Under the pieces are notes generated by a model that did no database searches, was not told where the DNA came from, and was given only the letters and a program-made list of their open reading frames with translations. DNA of 64,000 nucleotides from Methylobacillus flagellatus_A (GTDB taxonomy: Bacteria; Pseudomonadota; Gammaproteobacteria; Burkholderiales; Methylophilaceae): assembly GCF_031344055.1 (NCBI RefSeq), contig NZ_JADBEN010000001.1. One strand, given 5' to 3'. Position 1 is the stretch's first letter; each line of letters opens with the position of its first letter. Positions 25,512 through 34,146 of the stretch are shown here, piece by piece. The translations under genes and the position numbers were made by a program.

Positions 25512-26585
25512 CTAGGGCGTGATCGCCACCTTCATCACGCCGTCACGCTGGTTGGCAAACAGGTCATAAGCGTCCTCGATCTCGCTGAGCTTGAAGCGGT
25601 GGGTCACCAGCTTGCTCAAGTCCGCGCGGCCGGAGCCGACCGCATCCATCAGCCTGCGCATGCGCTCCTTGCCGCCGGGGCAGAGGGTGGACACGATCGT
25701 GAAGTCACCAAGGCCGGCGCCGAACGCGTCCAGCGGCAGCTTGAGGTCGGAGGAATAGACTCCCAGGCTGGACAAGGTGCCGCCCGGACGCAGCACGCGC
25801 AGGCAGGATTCGAACGTCTGTTGCACGCCCAGCGCCTCGATCGCGACGTCCACGCCGCGTCCCTCAGTCAGCTTGAGGATTTCCTGCACCGGGTCGTGGG
25901 TCTTGAAGTTGACGACATGGTCCGCGCCCAGCGCGCGGGCGATGTTGAGGCGTTCGGGAATCGAATCCACGCCGATGATCTTGGTGGCGCCCAGCAGTTT
26001 GGCGCCTGCGACGGCAGAGAGGCCTATCGGGCCCAGCGCGAACACGACCACCGTATCGCCGATCTTGATATTGCCGCGCTCCGCGCCAGAAAAGCCGGTC
26101 GACATGATGTCGGGGCACATCAGGACTTGCTCGTCGCTGAGATGGTCTGGAATCGGGCTCAGGTTGGCCATGGCGTCCGGCACGCGCAGATATTCCGCCT
26201 GGCTGCCGTCTATGGTATTGCCGAATTTCCATCCGCCCGCCACCTTGAAGCCGTGCGGGCTGTCCGGGCCATCCTGTGCGCCGATGCCGCACAGGCAGGC
26301 ATTGGAGTAGCCGCTGGGCGTGATCGCGCCTGCGATGACGCGCTGGCCCGCCTTGAAGCCGTGTACTTCCGAGCCCAGCTTTTCAATGATGCCGACAGGC
26401 TCGTGGCCGACGGTCAGGCCTGCCGCAACCGGGTATTCGCCCTTGAGGATGTGCACGTCCGTGCCGCAGATGGTCGTGGTGGTGATGCGGATCAAGGCGT
26501 CCAGCGGGCCGATTTCAGGGACGGGCTTGTCGCGTAATTCTATTTTGCCGGGGGAGACGAAAACAGCAGCTTTCATGGTCGCCAT
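25512..26585 (-). CDS. Zinc-dependent alcohol dehydrogenase (MDR family)
   Basis: A 357-residue medium-chain dehydrogenase/reductase. The catalytic zinc site is visible: ICGTDVH (Cys, about 41), GHEPVG (His-Glu, about 62) and CPDIMSTGFSGAE (Asp, about 157) as in the Thermoanaerobacter/Clostridium-type secondary alcohol dehydrogenases. A nucleotide-binding GPIGLSAVAGAKLLGA follows. The structural-zinc four-Cys loop is not intact (only NACLCG remains), also as in that subgroup. The substrate cannot be read from sequence; oxidation of a small alcohol or aldehyde is likely. An AAAGGAG site precedes ATG 26585. It stands alone between soxZ and the nuclease gene, all convergent with soxZ. Confidence 0.9.
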   Translation of the reverse strand: MATMKAAVFVSPGKIELRDKPVPEIGPLDALIRITTTTICGTDVHILKGEYPVAAGLTVGHEPVGIIEKLGSEVHGFKAGQRVIAGAITPSGYSNACLCGIGAQDGPDSPHGFKVAGGWKFGNTIDGSQAEYLRVPDAMANLSPIPDHLSDEQVLMCPDIMSTGFSGAERGNIKIGDTVVVFALGPIGLSAVAGAKLLGATKIIGVDSIPERLNIARALGADHVVNFKTHDPVQEILKLTEGRGVDVAIEALGVQQTFESCLRVLRPGGTLSSLGVYSSDLKLPLDAFGAGLGDFTIVSTLCPGGKERMRRLMDAVGSGRADLSKLVTHRFKLSEIEDAYDLFANQRDGVMKVAITP

Positions 26586-26642
26586 GGTAATACTCCTTTT
26601 CCAATAAGGGTTATTGCTATGGTAGCAAACTTCCAGCCCGTC

Positions 26643-27620
26643 TTATAGCCGCATCAAGTGGGTCAGCAGGTTCTTCTGGTTGGTGAATGTGATGTCGTAC
26701 ATGCTGGTGAGGCCTTGCGCATGCTCGTCCGGCAGGTCGGCGATACATAATAGGAACTGCGATTTTTGCAGTCCCAGGCTCTTCTTGAGTAAGCGGTATT
26801 TCTCGATATAGGGCTTGTAATCCCCGGTCTTGCATTCGATGCAGATCGGCGTTTTCTGTTCCAGCAGCAAAAATACGTCCAGCTCGTGCACATCGGCATT
26901 GGGCAGGGTGATCTTGGCATTGCGCGCGCAGGAGAACGGCAGGTTGCGCTTGTCGGCAAACTCCAGCGCCTGCATCAGGGCATACCATTCCAGCCAGATG
27001 CCGTTGAAGAATTGGCGGATGACAGGGGACGGTTGCAGGATCAGGCGCAGGCTTTTCTCGCTTTTCTGCTGTACCAGGCGGCTGAGGAAAGAATAGTCAT
27101 GCAGCTGCTTGCAAAAACGCGTGATGCGGCTGATCTCGTCGGGCTTGCGGTTTTCCAGCTTGATGGTGGTGCCGTTGTAGTTTTCCTTGTAGGCATGGCA
27201 TATCTGCGCAATCAGGGGACGCAAGGTGGCGTAATCCCCAGCAATGGCATTGGCGACCTCGTCAAAGAAGCCGGTGGTGTCCACGGCCTTGGGGTTGATG
27301 TCGACCGAGATTTTCTTGCGCTCGAACCATGCCAGGATCGGTTGCGACTGGCTGGGGCTGGACAGCATTTCCGTGTTGGAGAAGTCATGGGGCGTTTGTG
27401 CGACAGCCTCTGTTGCATCAGCCTCTGCGGTTTGTCCGTCCTGCAAGCGTTTGACGGTTTGGTGCAGGGCGAAATATTTGTCCAGGAGCTTGCCGACGAA
27501 AAAGGCGGTATCCCATACCTTGTTGCGGTGCTGGCACTTGGGGCAGGCAGCATCATGTCCGACCAGGCTGGCGTCGAGCTCTTCGATAAAGTTGCAGCGA
27601 CTGCAGCGGAAGACGGCCAT
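26643..27620 (-). CDS. Zinc-ribbon protein with Card1/Can2-like PD-(D/E)XK nuclease domain
   Basis: A 325-residue protein I cannot name. The N-terminus is a zinc ribbon (Cys 6, 9, 26, 29). A low-complexity linker (about 60-95) leads to a helical middle part. The C-terminal ~120 residues carry a PD-(D/E)XK nuclease signature: GIWLEWY (Glu 211), HELDVFLLL (Asp 248) and CIECKTGDY (Glu 262, Lys 264). The GxWLE...ELDV...IECKTG order is that of Card1/Can2 (DUF1887) CRISPR accessory nucleases, but no CARF-type domain is visible and there is no CRISPR locus here. It starts 10 bp behind hda, so it is probably co-expressed with this replication regulator. A DNA or RNA nuclease role is inferred. Confidence 0.72.
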   Translation of the reverse strand: MAVFRCSRCNFIEELDASLVGHDAACPKCQHRNKVWDTAFFVGKLLDKYFALHQTVKRLQDGQTAEADATEAVAQTPHDFSNTEMLSSPSQSQPILAWFERKKISVDINPKAVDTTGFFDEVANAIAGDYATLRPLIAQICHAYKENYNGTTIKLENRKPDEISRITRFCKQLHDYSFLSRLVQQKSEKSLRLILQPSPVIRQFFNGIWLEWYALMQALEFADKRNLPFSCARNAKITLPNADVHELDVFLLLEQKTPICIECKTGDYKPYIEKYRLLKKSLGLQKSQFLLCIADLPDEHAQGLTSMYDITFTNQKNLLTHLMRL

Positions 27621-27630
27621 GAGGAGCTTG

Positions 27631-28254
27631 CTATTGGTTGGTGGAGACTTGCAGCAGTTGCTTCAGCAGGGGCAGGGTCACGGCCCGCTTGTCGGTTAGC
27701 GACCACTCGTCCAGGGCGTCTATGGTCGCGATCAGGCTGGGCATGTCGCGGCGCAGGTGGCGCAGGCAGTAGTCCAGCACTTCGTCGGGCAGCTTCATGC
27801 CGCGCGCTTCGGCGTGGTTCTTCAATGCCTGGGTTTTTTCCTCGTCGCTGAGGGAGTGCAGCTGGTAGCTCAGCCCCCAGGCCAGCCGGGTCGCGAGGTC
27901 GTCGCGCAACCCCATCTGACCCGGCGCCGCAATCCCGCTCACCACCAGCCTGCCGCCGGACTCGCGCAATTGGTTGTAGAGGTCGAACAAAGCCACCTGG
28001 TCGTCATCGGAGAGCAAATGCACGTCATCCACGCAGATCATGTCGAGGCCGGAGGCGCTGGCGAGCGCGTTACAGGCCTGGATCAGGTGGGTCTTGCCGC
28101 AGCCGCTTTCCCCCCAGAGGTAGATGAAATGCGCGTCATCGTTTTCAAGCACCGTGCGCTTTAGCTGGAACAGCGCCTCGGCATTGCGGCCAGTCACGAA
28201 GTTGTCGAGGCTGGGCGCTGCGGGCGGCTGGATATCGAGCAGTAGTTGTTTCAA
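27631..28254 (-). CDS. hda: DnaA-regulatory inactivator Hda
   Basis: A 207-residue DnaA-family AAA+ protein without the DNA-binding domain IV, which with the DNA-loaded sliding clamp stimulates ATP hydrolysis by DnaA (RIDA). Seen: an N-terminal clamp-binding peptide (QLLLDI at residues 3-8), Walker A GESGCGKTH (about 50), Walker B ICVDDVHLL (about 78) and a lid with LRRDMPSLIATIDALDEWSL. The start codon is TTG at 28254. It diverges from purM, the usual proteobacterial arrangement, and is followed by the nuclease gene. The Walker B aspartates are intact. Confidence 0.92.
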   Translation of the reverse strand: MKQLLLDIQPPAAPSLDNFVTGRNAEALFQLKRTVLENDDAHFIYLWGESGCGKTHLIQACNALASASGLDMICVDDVHLLSDDDQVALFDLYNQLRESGGRLVVSGIAAPGQMGLRDDLATRLAWGLSYQLHSLSDEEKTQALKNHAEARGMKLPDEVLDYCLRHLRRDMPSLIATIDALDEWSLTDKRAVTLPLLKQLLQVSTNQ

Positions 28255-28400
28255 TATGGTTCACTTGCGGGCTAATGTGGGCAGAGCGGCATCGCCGCAT
28301 CATGTTTCTGCCGAGGTCTTTATTATCGTTTGCGCACTATTATCAGGTAAAATTATGCGTTGATTATCTAAATTTATCCTGTGGAAAGCGAGAACTCAAC

Positions 28401-29441
28401 TTGAATTCTGAAAAAACCTCGATTAGCTATCGCGATGCCGGTGTGGACATTGAGGCCGGGGACGCCCTGGTTGAGAGAATCAAGCCATTCGCAAAACGTA
28501 CCATGCGTCCCGAAGTGCTCGGCGGCATCGGCGGTTTCGGTTCACTGTTCGAAGTGCCGAAGAAATTCAAGAACCCGGTATTGGTGTCAGGCACCGACGG
28601 CGTCGGCACCAAGCTCAAGCTGGCTTTCCAGCTCAACAAGCACGATACGGTAGGGATAGACCTGGTCGCCATGAGCGTCAACGACATCCTGGTGCAGGGG
28701 GCCGAGCCCTTGTTCTTCCTCGACTATTTCGCCTGCGGCAAGCTGGATGTCGATACGGCGGCGCAAGTGGTGCAAGGCATTGCCGCGGGTTGCGAGCAAT
28801 CCGGCTGTGCGTTGGTCGGCGGCGAGACAGCGGAAATGCCCGGCATGTACCCGGCTGGCGAGTATGACCTTGCGGGGTTCGTCGTCGGGGCGGCAGACAA
28901 GGATGCGCTGATCGACGGCTCCACTATCGCCGAGGGGGACGTGGTGCTAGGACTGGCGTCCAACGGTGCGCACTCCAACGGCTACTCGCTGGTGCGCAAG
29001 CTGCTCGATCTTTCCGGCGTCGATCTGGATAGCGATTTCTACGGCCGTCCGTTCCGCGACGTGGTCATGGCGCCCACGCGCATCTATGTGAAGCCTATCC
29101 TTAAGCTGCTGCAGGCAATCAAGGTCAAGGGCATGGCGCATATCACCGGCGGCGGCATTACCGAGAACGTACCGCGCGTATTGCCCGAAGGGCTGACCGC
29201 CGAGGTGCGCCAGGGCAGCTGGGAGATTCCCCCGCTGTTTTCCTGGTTGCAGGAGCAAGGCAATGTCACGGACCAGGAAATGTACCGGACGTTCAACTGC
29301 GGCATCGGCATGGTGGTGATCGTATCGGCGCAGGATGCCGCAGCCGCCAAGGCGCTGTTGTCGGCCGAGGGCGAGCAGGTGTGGGAGATCGGGCGCATTC
29401 GTGCGCAGGCACCGGGCGAAGCGCCGACTGTGGTCGTGTAA
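28401..29441 (+). CDS. purM: Phosphoribosylformylglycinamidine cyclo-ligase
   Basis: A 346-residue enzyme of purine synthesis (AIR synthetase). The conserved opening is NSEKTSISYRDAGVDIEAGD, which places the start at the TTG at 28401 rather than at the upstream in-frame start of the longer frame. Other marks: GGFGSLF, SGTDGVGTKLKLA, the VGGETAEMPGMY loop and AHITGGGITENVPR. It diverges from hda across a 146-bp AT-rich gap that should contain both promoters. Three hairpins follow the gene. Confidence 0.95.
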   Translation: MNSEKTSISYRDAGVDIEAGDALVERIKPFAKRTMRPEVLGGIGGFGSLFEVPKKFKNPVLVSGTDGVGTKLKLAFQLNKHDTVGIDLVAMSVNDILVQGAEPLFFLDYFACGKLDVDTAAQVVQGIAAGCEQSGCALVGGETAEMPGMYPAGEYDLAGFVVGAADKDALIDGSTIAEGDVVLGLASNGAHSNGYSLVRKLLDLSGVDLDSDFYGRPFRDVVMAPTRIYVKPILKLLQAIKVKGMAHITGGGITENVPRVLPEGLTAEVRQGSWEIPPLFSWLQEQGNVTDQEMYRTFNCGIGMVVIVSAQDAAAAKALLSAEGEQVWEIGRIRAQAPGEAPTVVV

Positions 29442-29450
29442 AGAACTAAA

Positions 29451-29540
29451 GCAATATTCTGTTGCCAACAGAATGTTTGCCAGCACTTGAACGATCCTTC
29501 AGGTCAAAGTGCTGATCCAGGGCGGTGCAATGCATCGCCC
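29451..29540. terminator. Three consecutive hairpins after purM
   Basis: Stem 1: ATTCTGTTG/CAACAGAAT around one base (29456-29474, extendable to 29451-29480). Stem 2: CAGCACTT (29481-29488) with AAGTGCTG (29507-29514). Stem 3: GGGCGGTGCA/TGCATCGCCC (29520-29540, one wobble). None has a good T-tail. They fill nearly all of the purM-DUF3108 gap and may end or process the transcript. Confidence 0.6.
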
Positions 29541-29560
29541 TTCATGTTCCAGGAGGCCTT

Positions 29561-30256
29561 ATGTCCATATCCCGCATCCTTACCCTGAGCCTGTTGCTGT
29601 TTTGCGTGAGCAACCTGGCGGTGGCCGCGCCCAAGCAGGTGAAGCTCACCTATGAAGCCACGCGCAACGGCCAGCCGTTTGCGACGGTGAGCGAAACCTA
29701 CCGCGAGGAAGGCAGCCGTTACCGTATCGAAAGCGTGACCAAGGGCATAGGCGTCTATGCACTGTTCGGCGAGCGCAGGTTGACCAGCGAGGGCGAAGTG
29801 ACGGCGCAAGGATTGAAGCCCGAGCATTTCGAGCTGCACCAGGGCGATAACGAAAAGCGGTCCTTGTATACCGATTTCGATTGGGCGGGCAACCAGCTCA
29901 AGATGAAGGTCAAGGGCAAGCTCAATATCGTGCCCCTCGAAGCAGGGGCGCAGGATATCAGCAGCTTTATCTACCAGTTCATGTTCGCGCCTCCTTCCGG
30001 CAGCGAGGTTAAGCTGCCCGTGACGACAGGCAAGAAGCTGCGCACCTACCATTACCATATCGATGCCAAGGATGAATTGCTGGAGGTCGGCGCGGGCAAG
30101 TTCAAGGTCATGCACTTGAGCGAAGCGGTATCTGACGAGGACGGCAAGGAGTTGTGGCTCGCGGTCGAGCAACATTACCTGCCAGTCAAGCTCATGATGG
30201 TGGACGACAAAGGCAGCAAAATAGAGCAGGTGCTTACGGGCATTGATGTGGAGTAG
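29561..30256 (+). CDS. DUF3108 secreted protein (first of tandem pair)
   Basis: A 231-residue exported protein with a clear signal peptide (ILTLSLLLFCVSNLAVAA) and one DUF3108 beta-barrel-like domain. Recognisable strings are YEATRNGQPFATVSETY at the start, FERL-type FGERRLTSEGEV, DISSFIYQFMFAPP and LWLAVEQHYLPVKLMMVDDKGS near the end. The family function is unknown; members are periplasmic. AGGAGG stands seven bases before ATG 29561. The next gene encodes a second protein with the same domain, overlapping by 11 bp. Confidence 0.85.
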   Translation: MSISRILTLSLLLFCVSNLAVAAPKQVKLTYEATRNGQPFATVSETYREEGSRYRIESVTKGIGVYALFGERRLTSEGEVTAQGLKPEHFELHQGDNEKRSLYTDFDWAGNQLKMKVKGKLNIVPLEAGAQDISSFIYQFMFAPPSGSEVKLPVTTGKKLRTYHYHIDAKDELLEVGAGKFKVMHLSEAVSDEDGKELWLAVEQHYLPVKLMMVDDKGSKIEQVLTGIDVE

Positions 30257-31361
30257 CGTTTTCAGCAACACTTTCATCAAGCGCCTGCCTGCCGGGTTGG
30301 CGCTGGCATTGCTGCTTTCACTGTTTTTCCACTTGATGATTCTGGGAAGCGAATACTGGAAGCTTCCCAGCCTGGATTTTGCCAAGCCGGATAACGCCGA
30401 ATCAACCAACCAGGTACAGCAGGTGCACCTGCAAGCCGCCCCGGTTGCCGAGTTGCCGCCGGCACCCAAGCCCCAGGCAAGGCGTGAGAGAAAAAAGGCT
30501 CAACCTGAGCAGGCGACACCGGCAGCGAGCGCCGAAGAGCCGGTATCGTCGCAGGAGCCGCCGGCTGAGCTGCCAGCGGCCAGCCTGGCAGAGGAAGGCG
30601 CCCGGGAGGATGGCGCTGCGATAGATGCGGCCGGGCCTGAGGCATTGGAGCCGCCGGTTGAAGAGGCCGGCATGGCCGATGCAGTGGAGGCGGAGGCGCA
30701 CGAATTGCCAGCGTTCACCTATGTGGATACCGAGTTCGTCGTGTTGCGCGGCGAGAATGGCAACAAGATCGGCGCGACCAAGGTCAGCTACCGCATGCAC
30801 GAGGACGGGCGCTATGAGCTGACCAGCACGACCGAAGCCAAGGGCCTGGCAGCCTTGGTGGTGTCGGGTAAGCTGCTGCAGCGGAGCGAGGGCCGGGTCA
30901 CTGCGGACGGCCTGCAACCGGACTATTTCTCTTACCAGTACGGCAAGGGGGACAACAAGAAACAGCAGTCGCGGTTTGACTGGGAGCAACGCAAAGTCAC
31001 CCTGGAAACGGCCAAAGGCGTAAAAACCGTTGATCTGCCGGAAGGGTCGCAGGACCTGCTCAGCTTTATGTACCAGTTCATTTTCCTGCCGCCGCTGGAG
31101 CAGATGACGCTGCATATCAGCAACGGCAAGAAGCTCAGCGAGTACAGTTATGGTTTCGAGGGCGAGGAAACCCTGGAAACCGAGTTTGGCGCGGTGCGTG
31201 CCTGGCATATTGCCAGGACCGGAGAGGATGGCAGCGAAAAGACCGAATTATGGCTGGCGGTGGATTATCACTACTTGCCGGTTAAAATGCGCAAGACGGA
31301 AGAGGATGGCAGCGTGATCGAACAGCTTGCCACCCGGATATCGACAGATTTATTGAAGTGA
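30246..31361 (+). CDS. Membrane-anchored DUF3108 protein (second of tandem pair)
   Basis: A 371-residue protein with an N-terminal membrane anchor (LALALLLSLFFHLMILG), a long Pro/Ala/Glu-rich linker (about 45-150) reminiscent of TonB, and a C-terminal DUF3108 domain that parallels the preceding protein block by block (DLLSFMYQFIFLPP; LWLAVDYHYLPVKMRKTEEDGS). The anchor plus stretched linker suggests that the domain reaches across the periplasm (inference). ATG 30246 is preferred over the in-frame TTG at 30243. It is followed 4 bp later by a methyltransferase gene, so the three are probably one operon. Confidence 0.83.
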   Translation: MWSSVFSNTFIKRLPAGLALALLLSLFFHLMILGSEYWKLPSLDFAKPDNAESTNQVQQVHLQAAPVAELPPAPKPQARRERKKAQPEQATPAASAEEPVSSQEPPAELPAASLAEEGAREDGAAIDAAGPEALEPPVEEAGMADAVEAEAHELPAFTYVDTEFVVLRGENGNKIGATKVSYRMHEDGRYELTSTTEAKGLAALVVSGKLLQRSEGRVTADGLQPDYFSYQYGKGDNKKQQSRFDWEQRKVTLETAKGVKTVDLPEGSQDLLSFMYQFIFLPPLEQMTLHISNGKKLSEYSYGFEGEETLETEFGAVRAWHIARTGEDGSEKTELWLAVDYHYLPVKMRKTEEDGSVIEQLATRISTDLLK

Positions 31362-31365
31362 GTGT

Positions 31366-32616
31366 ATGAACCAGAACATATTGAGGCTTGCCGCCATCGC
31401 CCTGGCGGATGTATTGGGCAACCCCGGCCCGGCGGACGCCAAGCTGGGCAAGTTTTTCCGCGATCACCGCGAGCTTGGCAACAAGGAGCGCGCCTGGATT
31501 GCCGAGGCGGTCTACGGCGTCCTGCGCCGCAGGTCGTTTCTGGCCTATCTGGCCGGCAATGAAGACCCGCGCCGCCTGCTGGTGGCGTGGCTGGTGCGCG
31601 TGCAGGGCAACAGCCTGCGCGAACTGGACGAGCTGCTGAACCAGCAGCAGAAGGAATGGGCGCACGAGATCAAGGCCAAGTCGACGGAGGGCCTGAGCCC
31701 TGCGATCCAGGCCGATTTGCCCGAATGGCTGTGGCAGCGGCTGGAGTCGCAATATGGCGCGGAAGAGGCATTGGCGATCGCGCGCAGCATGCACAAGTCC
31801 GCCAGCCTCGATTTGCGCGTCAACCTGGTCAAGAGCAATCGTGATGAAGTACTGGCACGATTCAACAGCGAAAAGGCCGGTGCGGAACCTACGCCATTTT
31901 CCCCGACCGGCATCCGCCTGCCGCAGCGCATGTCCATCAACCGCCACCCGTTCTTCACCGACGGCAAGATCGAGGTGCAGGACGAAGGCAGCCAGCTCCT
32001 GGCTTTGCTGGTGGCGCCGCGCCGCGGCGAGATGATCGCGGACTTCTGCGCCGGCGCCGGCGGCAAGTCCCTGGCGCTGGGCGCATTGATGCGCAATACC
32101 GGCAGGCTTTACGCTTTCGACGTATCGGAAAAGCGCTTGCACAACCTTGGCCAGCGCCTCAAGCGCTCGGGCCTGTCCAACCTGCACAGCCAGCTTATCA
32201 GCAGCGAGAGCGATCCCAAGCTCAAGCGCCTCAACGGCAAGTTTAACCGCGTGCTGGTGGATGCGCCGTGCAGCGGGCTGGGCACCTTGCGCCGCAACCC
32301 CGACCTCAAATGGAAGCAGACCCCCGACGACGTCACGGAACTGACCGCGAAGCAAACGGCGATCCTGGCCAGAGCGGCCAAGCTCGTGAAGGCGGGAGGC
32401 AGGCTGATTTATGCCACCTGCAGCCTGCTGGCGGAAGAAAACGAGCAGGTAGCGGAAGCGTTCCTGGCCGCGCATCCGCAGTTCACATTGGTCAATGCGG
32501 CAGAAATCCTTGCGCAGCAACAGGTTGAACTGGATACTGGGGCCTATCTGAAATTGCTGCCGCACCAACATGAGACCGACGGTTTCTTTGCTGCGGTGTT
32601 CGAATTCACTGCTTAA
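31366..32616 (+). CDS. RsmB-like RNA (cytosine-5) methyltransferase
   Basis: A 416-residue SAM-dependent m5C RNA methyltransferase. It has an N-terminal helical domain (LADVLGNPGPADAKLGKFF), the SAM loop DFCAGAGGKSLALGAL, catalytic DAPCSGLGTLRRNPDLKW and the second catalytic Cys in YATCSLLAEEN. The N-terminal domain is not a good NusB match, so it is a paralogue of RsmB rather than a second copy; the target (rRNA or tRNA cytosine) is open. It is closely linked to the DUF3108 genes and followed 9 bp later by the symporter gene. Confidence 0.88.
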   Translation: MNQNILRLAAIALADVLGNPGPADAKLGKFFRDHRELGNKERAWIAEAVYGVLRRRSFLAYLAGNEDPRRLLVAWLVRVQGNSLRELDELLNQQQKEWAHEIKAKSTEGLSPAIQADLPEWLWQRLESQYGAEEALAIARSMHKSASLDLRVNLVKSNRDEVLARFNSEKAGAEPTPFSPTGIRLPQRMSINRHPFFTDGKIEVQDEGSQLLALLVAPRRGEMIADFCAGAGGKSLALGALMRNTGRLYAFDVSEKRLHNLGQRLKRSGLSNLHSQLISSESDPKLKRLNGKFNRVLVDAPCSGLGTLRRNPDLKWKQTPDDVTELTAKQTAILARAAKLVKAGGRLIYATCSLLAEENEQVAEAFLAAHPQFTLVNAAEILAQQQVELDTGAYLKLLPHQHETDGFFAAVFEFTA

Positions 32617-32625
32617 GGAGCCAGC

Positions 32626-33885
32626 ATGAAGTTACCCAGCCTCAACACGCAGATATTGCTAGGCGCAGTATTGGGCGTAGGGTTGGGATTATTGCTGGGC
32701 AGCCTGGACCCGGGCTCGACGGCACAGGAAGCCGGGTTGTATGCCAGCACCATGGCCGGCGGCGTTTTCATCGGGCTGCTCAAGATGGTGCTGGTGCCCT
32801 TGCTGTTCACCTCGATTGTCGTGGGCGTCGCCAGCCTGCAGGCGCATCAGCAGATGCACCGCGTCTGGATTTCCACCCTCGTGTTCTTCAGCATATCCAT
32901 GGCGATTGCCGTGCTGCTGGGGTTGGTGGCGACCAATATCTTCAAGCCTGGCGCCGGCATGCACCTCGGCATGTTTGCCGATACCATGCAGAATTTCCAC
33001 AGCGAAAAGCTGACGGTGGGCGAATTTTTCAGCAAATTCCTGCTCGGCCTGTTCCAGAACCCGTTTGCGGCACTGGCCCAGAGCAATGTGCTCGCGGTGG
33101 TGATTTTTGCCCTGATCGTCGGCATTGCCATCGTAATCGGCGGCGAACGCTACCGCAATTTCCTCAACATCATGCAGGAAGCCTTCGATCTGGTGATGAT
33201 GGTGGTCGGCTGGGTGATGCGCCTGGCGCCCATCGGCATCATGGCGTTGCTCACCAAGCTGGTGGCAACGCAGGATGCCAGCCTGTTCGCGAGCATGGGC
33301 GAGTTCATGCTGCTGGTGGTCGGCATTACCCTGGTGCATGGCGTGATCATCCTGCCCGGCATCCTGTATCTGGTGACGCGGGTGACGCCATGGACCTTCT
33401 GGAAAGGCGCGCGGGACGCCCTGGTGACGGCATTTGCCACCAGCTCGAGCTCCGCCACCATGCCGGTGACGATACGCTGCACCGAGCAGCAGCTGGGGGT
33501 GAAGCGCGACATCGCCGGCTTTGTGGTGCCGTTGGGGGCCACCATCAATATGGACGGGACGGCGCTGTATGAGGCATCTGCCGCCTTGTTCATCGCCAAC
33601 CTGGCCGGGGTTGAACTTAATCTGGTCCAGCAGCTCATAGTGTTTTTCATGGCGATGCTGGCGTCGCTTGGCGCGCCGGGCATCCCCAGCGCGGGGATGG
33701 TGACCATGGTCATGGTGCTGCAATCGGTCGGCCTGCCGGCGGAAGCGATCGCGATCCTGCTGCCGATAGACCGCTTGCTGGACACCATACGCACGACGGT
33801 CAATGTAGAGGGCGACATGATAGGCAGCCTGATCGTGCAGGAAATTGTCTCGACTTCCGACCATAAACCTGTCGCAGGCCGATGA
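32626..33885 (+). CDS. Dicarboxylate/amino acid:cation symporter (DAACS family)
   Basis: A 419-residue inner-membrane transporter with eight membrane segments and re-entrant loops. Family motifs include the serine-rich loop FATSSSSATMPVT (about residue 270-283), GATINMDGTALYE (about 305-317) and the helical hairpin ASLGAPGIPSAGMVTM. These are the glutamate/C4-dicarboxylate and cation binding motifs of GltP/DctA-type proteins. A long insert (HLGMFADTMQNFHSEK) in the second loop is family-typical. GltP versus DctA specificity is not decidable by eye. GGAG precedes the ATG. Confidence 0.92.
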   Translation: MKLPSLNTQILLGAVLGVGLGLLLGSLDPGSTAQEAGLYASTMAGGVFIGLLKMVLVPLLFTSIVVGVASLQAHQQMHRVWISTLVFFSISMAIAVLLGLVATNIFKPGAGMHLGMFADTMQNFHSEKLTVGEFFSKFLLGLFQNPFAALAQSNVLAVVIFALIVGIAIVIGGERYRNFLNIMQEAFDLVMMVVGWVMRLAPIGIMALLTKLVATQDASLFASMGEFMLLVVGITLVHGVIILPGILYLVTRVTPWTFWKGARDALVTAFATSSSSATMPVTIRCTEQQLGVKRDIAGFVVPLGATINMDGTALYEASAALFIANLAGVELNLVQQLIVFFMAMLASLGAPGIPSAGMVTMVMVLQSVGLPAEAIAILLPIDRLLDTIRTTVNVEGDMIGSLIVQEIVSTSDHKPVAGR

Positions 33886-33978
33886 TTTTGTATAGAATTG
33901 CCCGCGCTGTCATCCAAACCGGAACTGATACGTTATAAGAAGTGTGTCACTGATACTGGAAAAAGTGGCCGATTTAAT

Positions 33979-34012
33979 TGATAATGTTTCTCAATTGAAA
34001 ATAATGAGAAAC
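33979..34012. promoter_or_regulatory. Fur-like palindrome upstream of azurin
   Basis: TGATAATGTTTCTCA (33979-33993) agrees at 12 of 14 defined positions with the Fur 7-1-7 consensus TGATAATnATTATCA, and TGAAAATAATGAGAA (33996-34010) is a weaker second match. GTTTCTCA (33986-33993) and TGAGAAAC (34005-34012) form an exact inverted repeat. It sits 135 bp before the azurin start. Binding is inferred only. Confidence 0.45.
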
Positions 34013-34077
34013 AGGCAAGGTGCTCCGATGCAGCAACATCATATGAGCATAGTAAACAAGCCAAAAGCTGTAGGTTG

Positions 34078-34108
34078 TTGAGTAGTAACAAAAGAGAAGT
34101 TCTATAAC
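34078..34108 (+). promoter_or_regulatory. Possible sigma-70 promoter of azurin
   Basis: TTGAGT (34078-34083) and TATAAC (34103-34108) lie 19 bases apart, slightly wider than ideal. The position, 39 bp before the azurin ATG, suits a short leader. Confidence 0.4.
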
Positions 34109-34146
34109 ACAAGCCACCTGGCTTATTTTAGATGAGGAAAGTAACT

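Noticed and set aside
26643..27620. CRISPR-Cas accessory gene in a CRISPR locus
   Set aside because: No direct-repeat array and no cas gene was found anywhere in the window; only the nuclease motifs resemble Card1/Can2.
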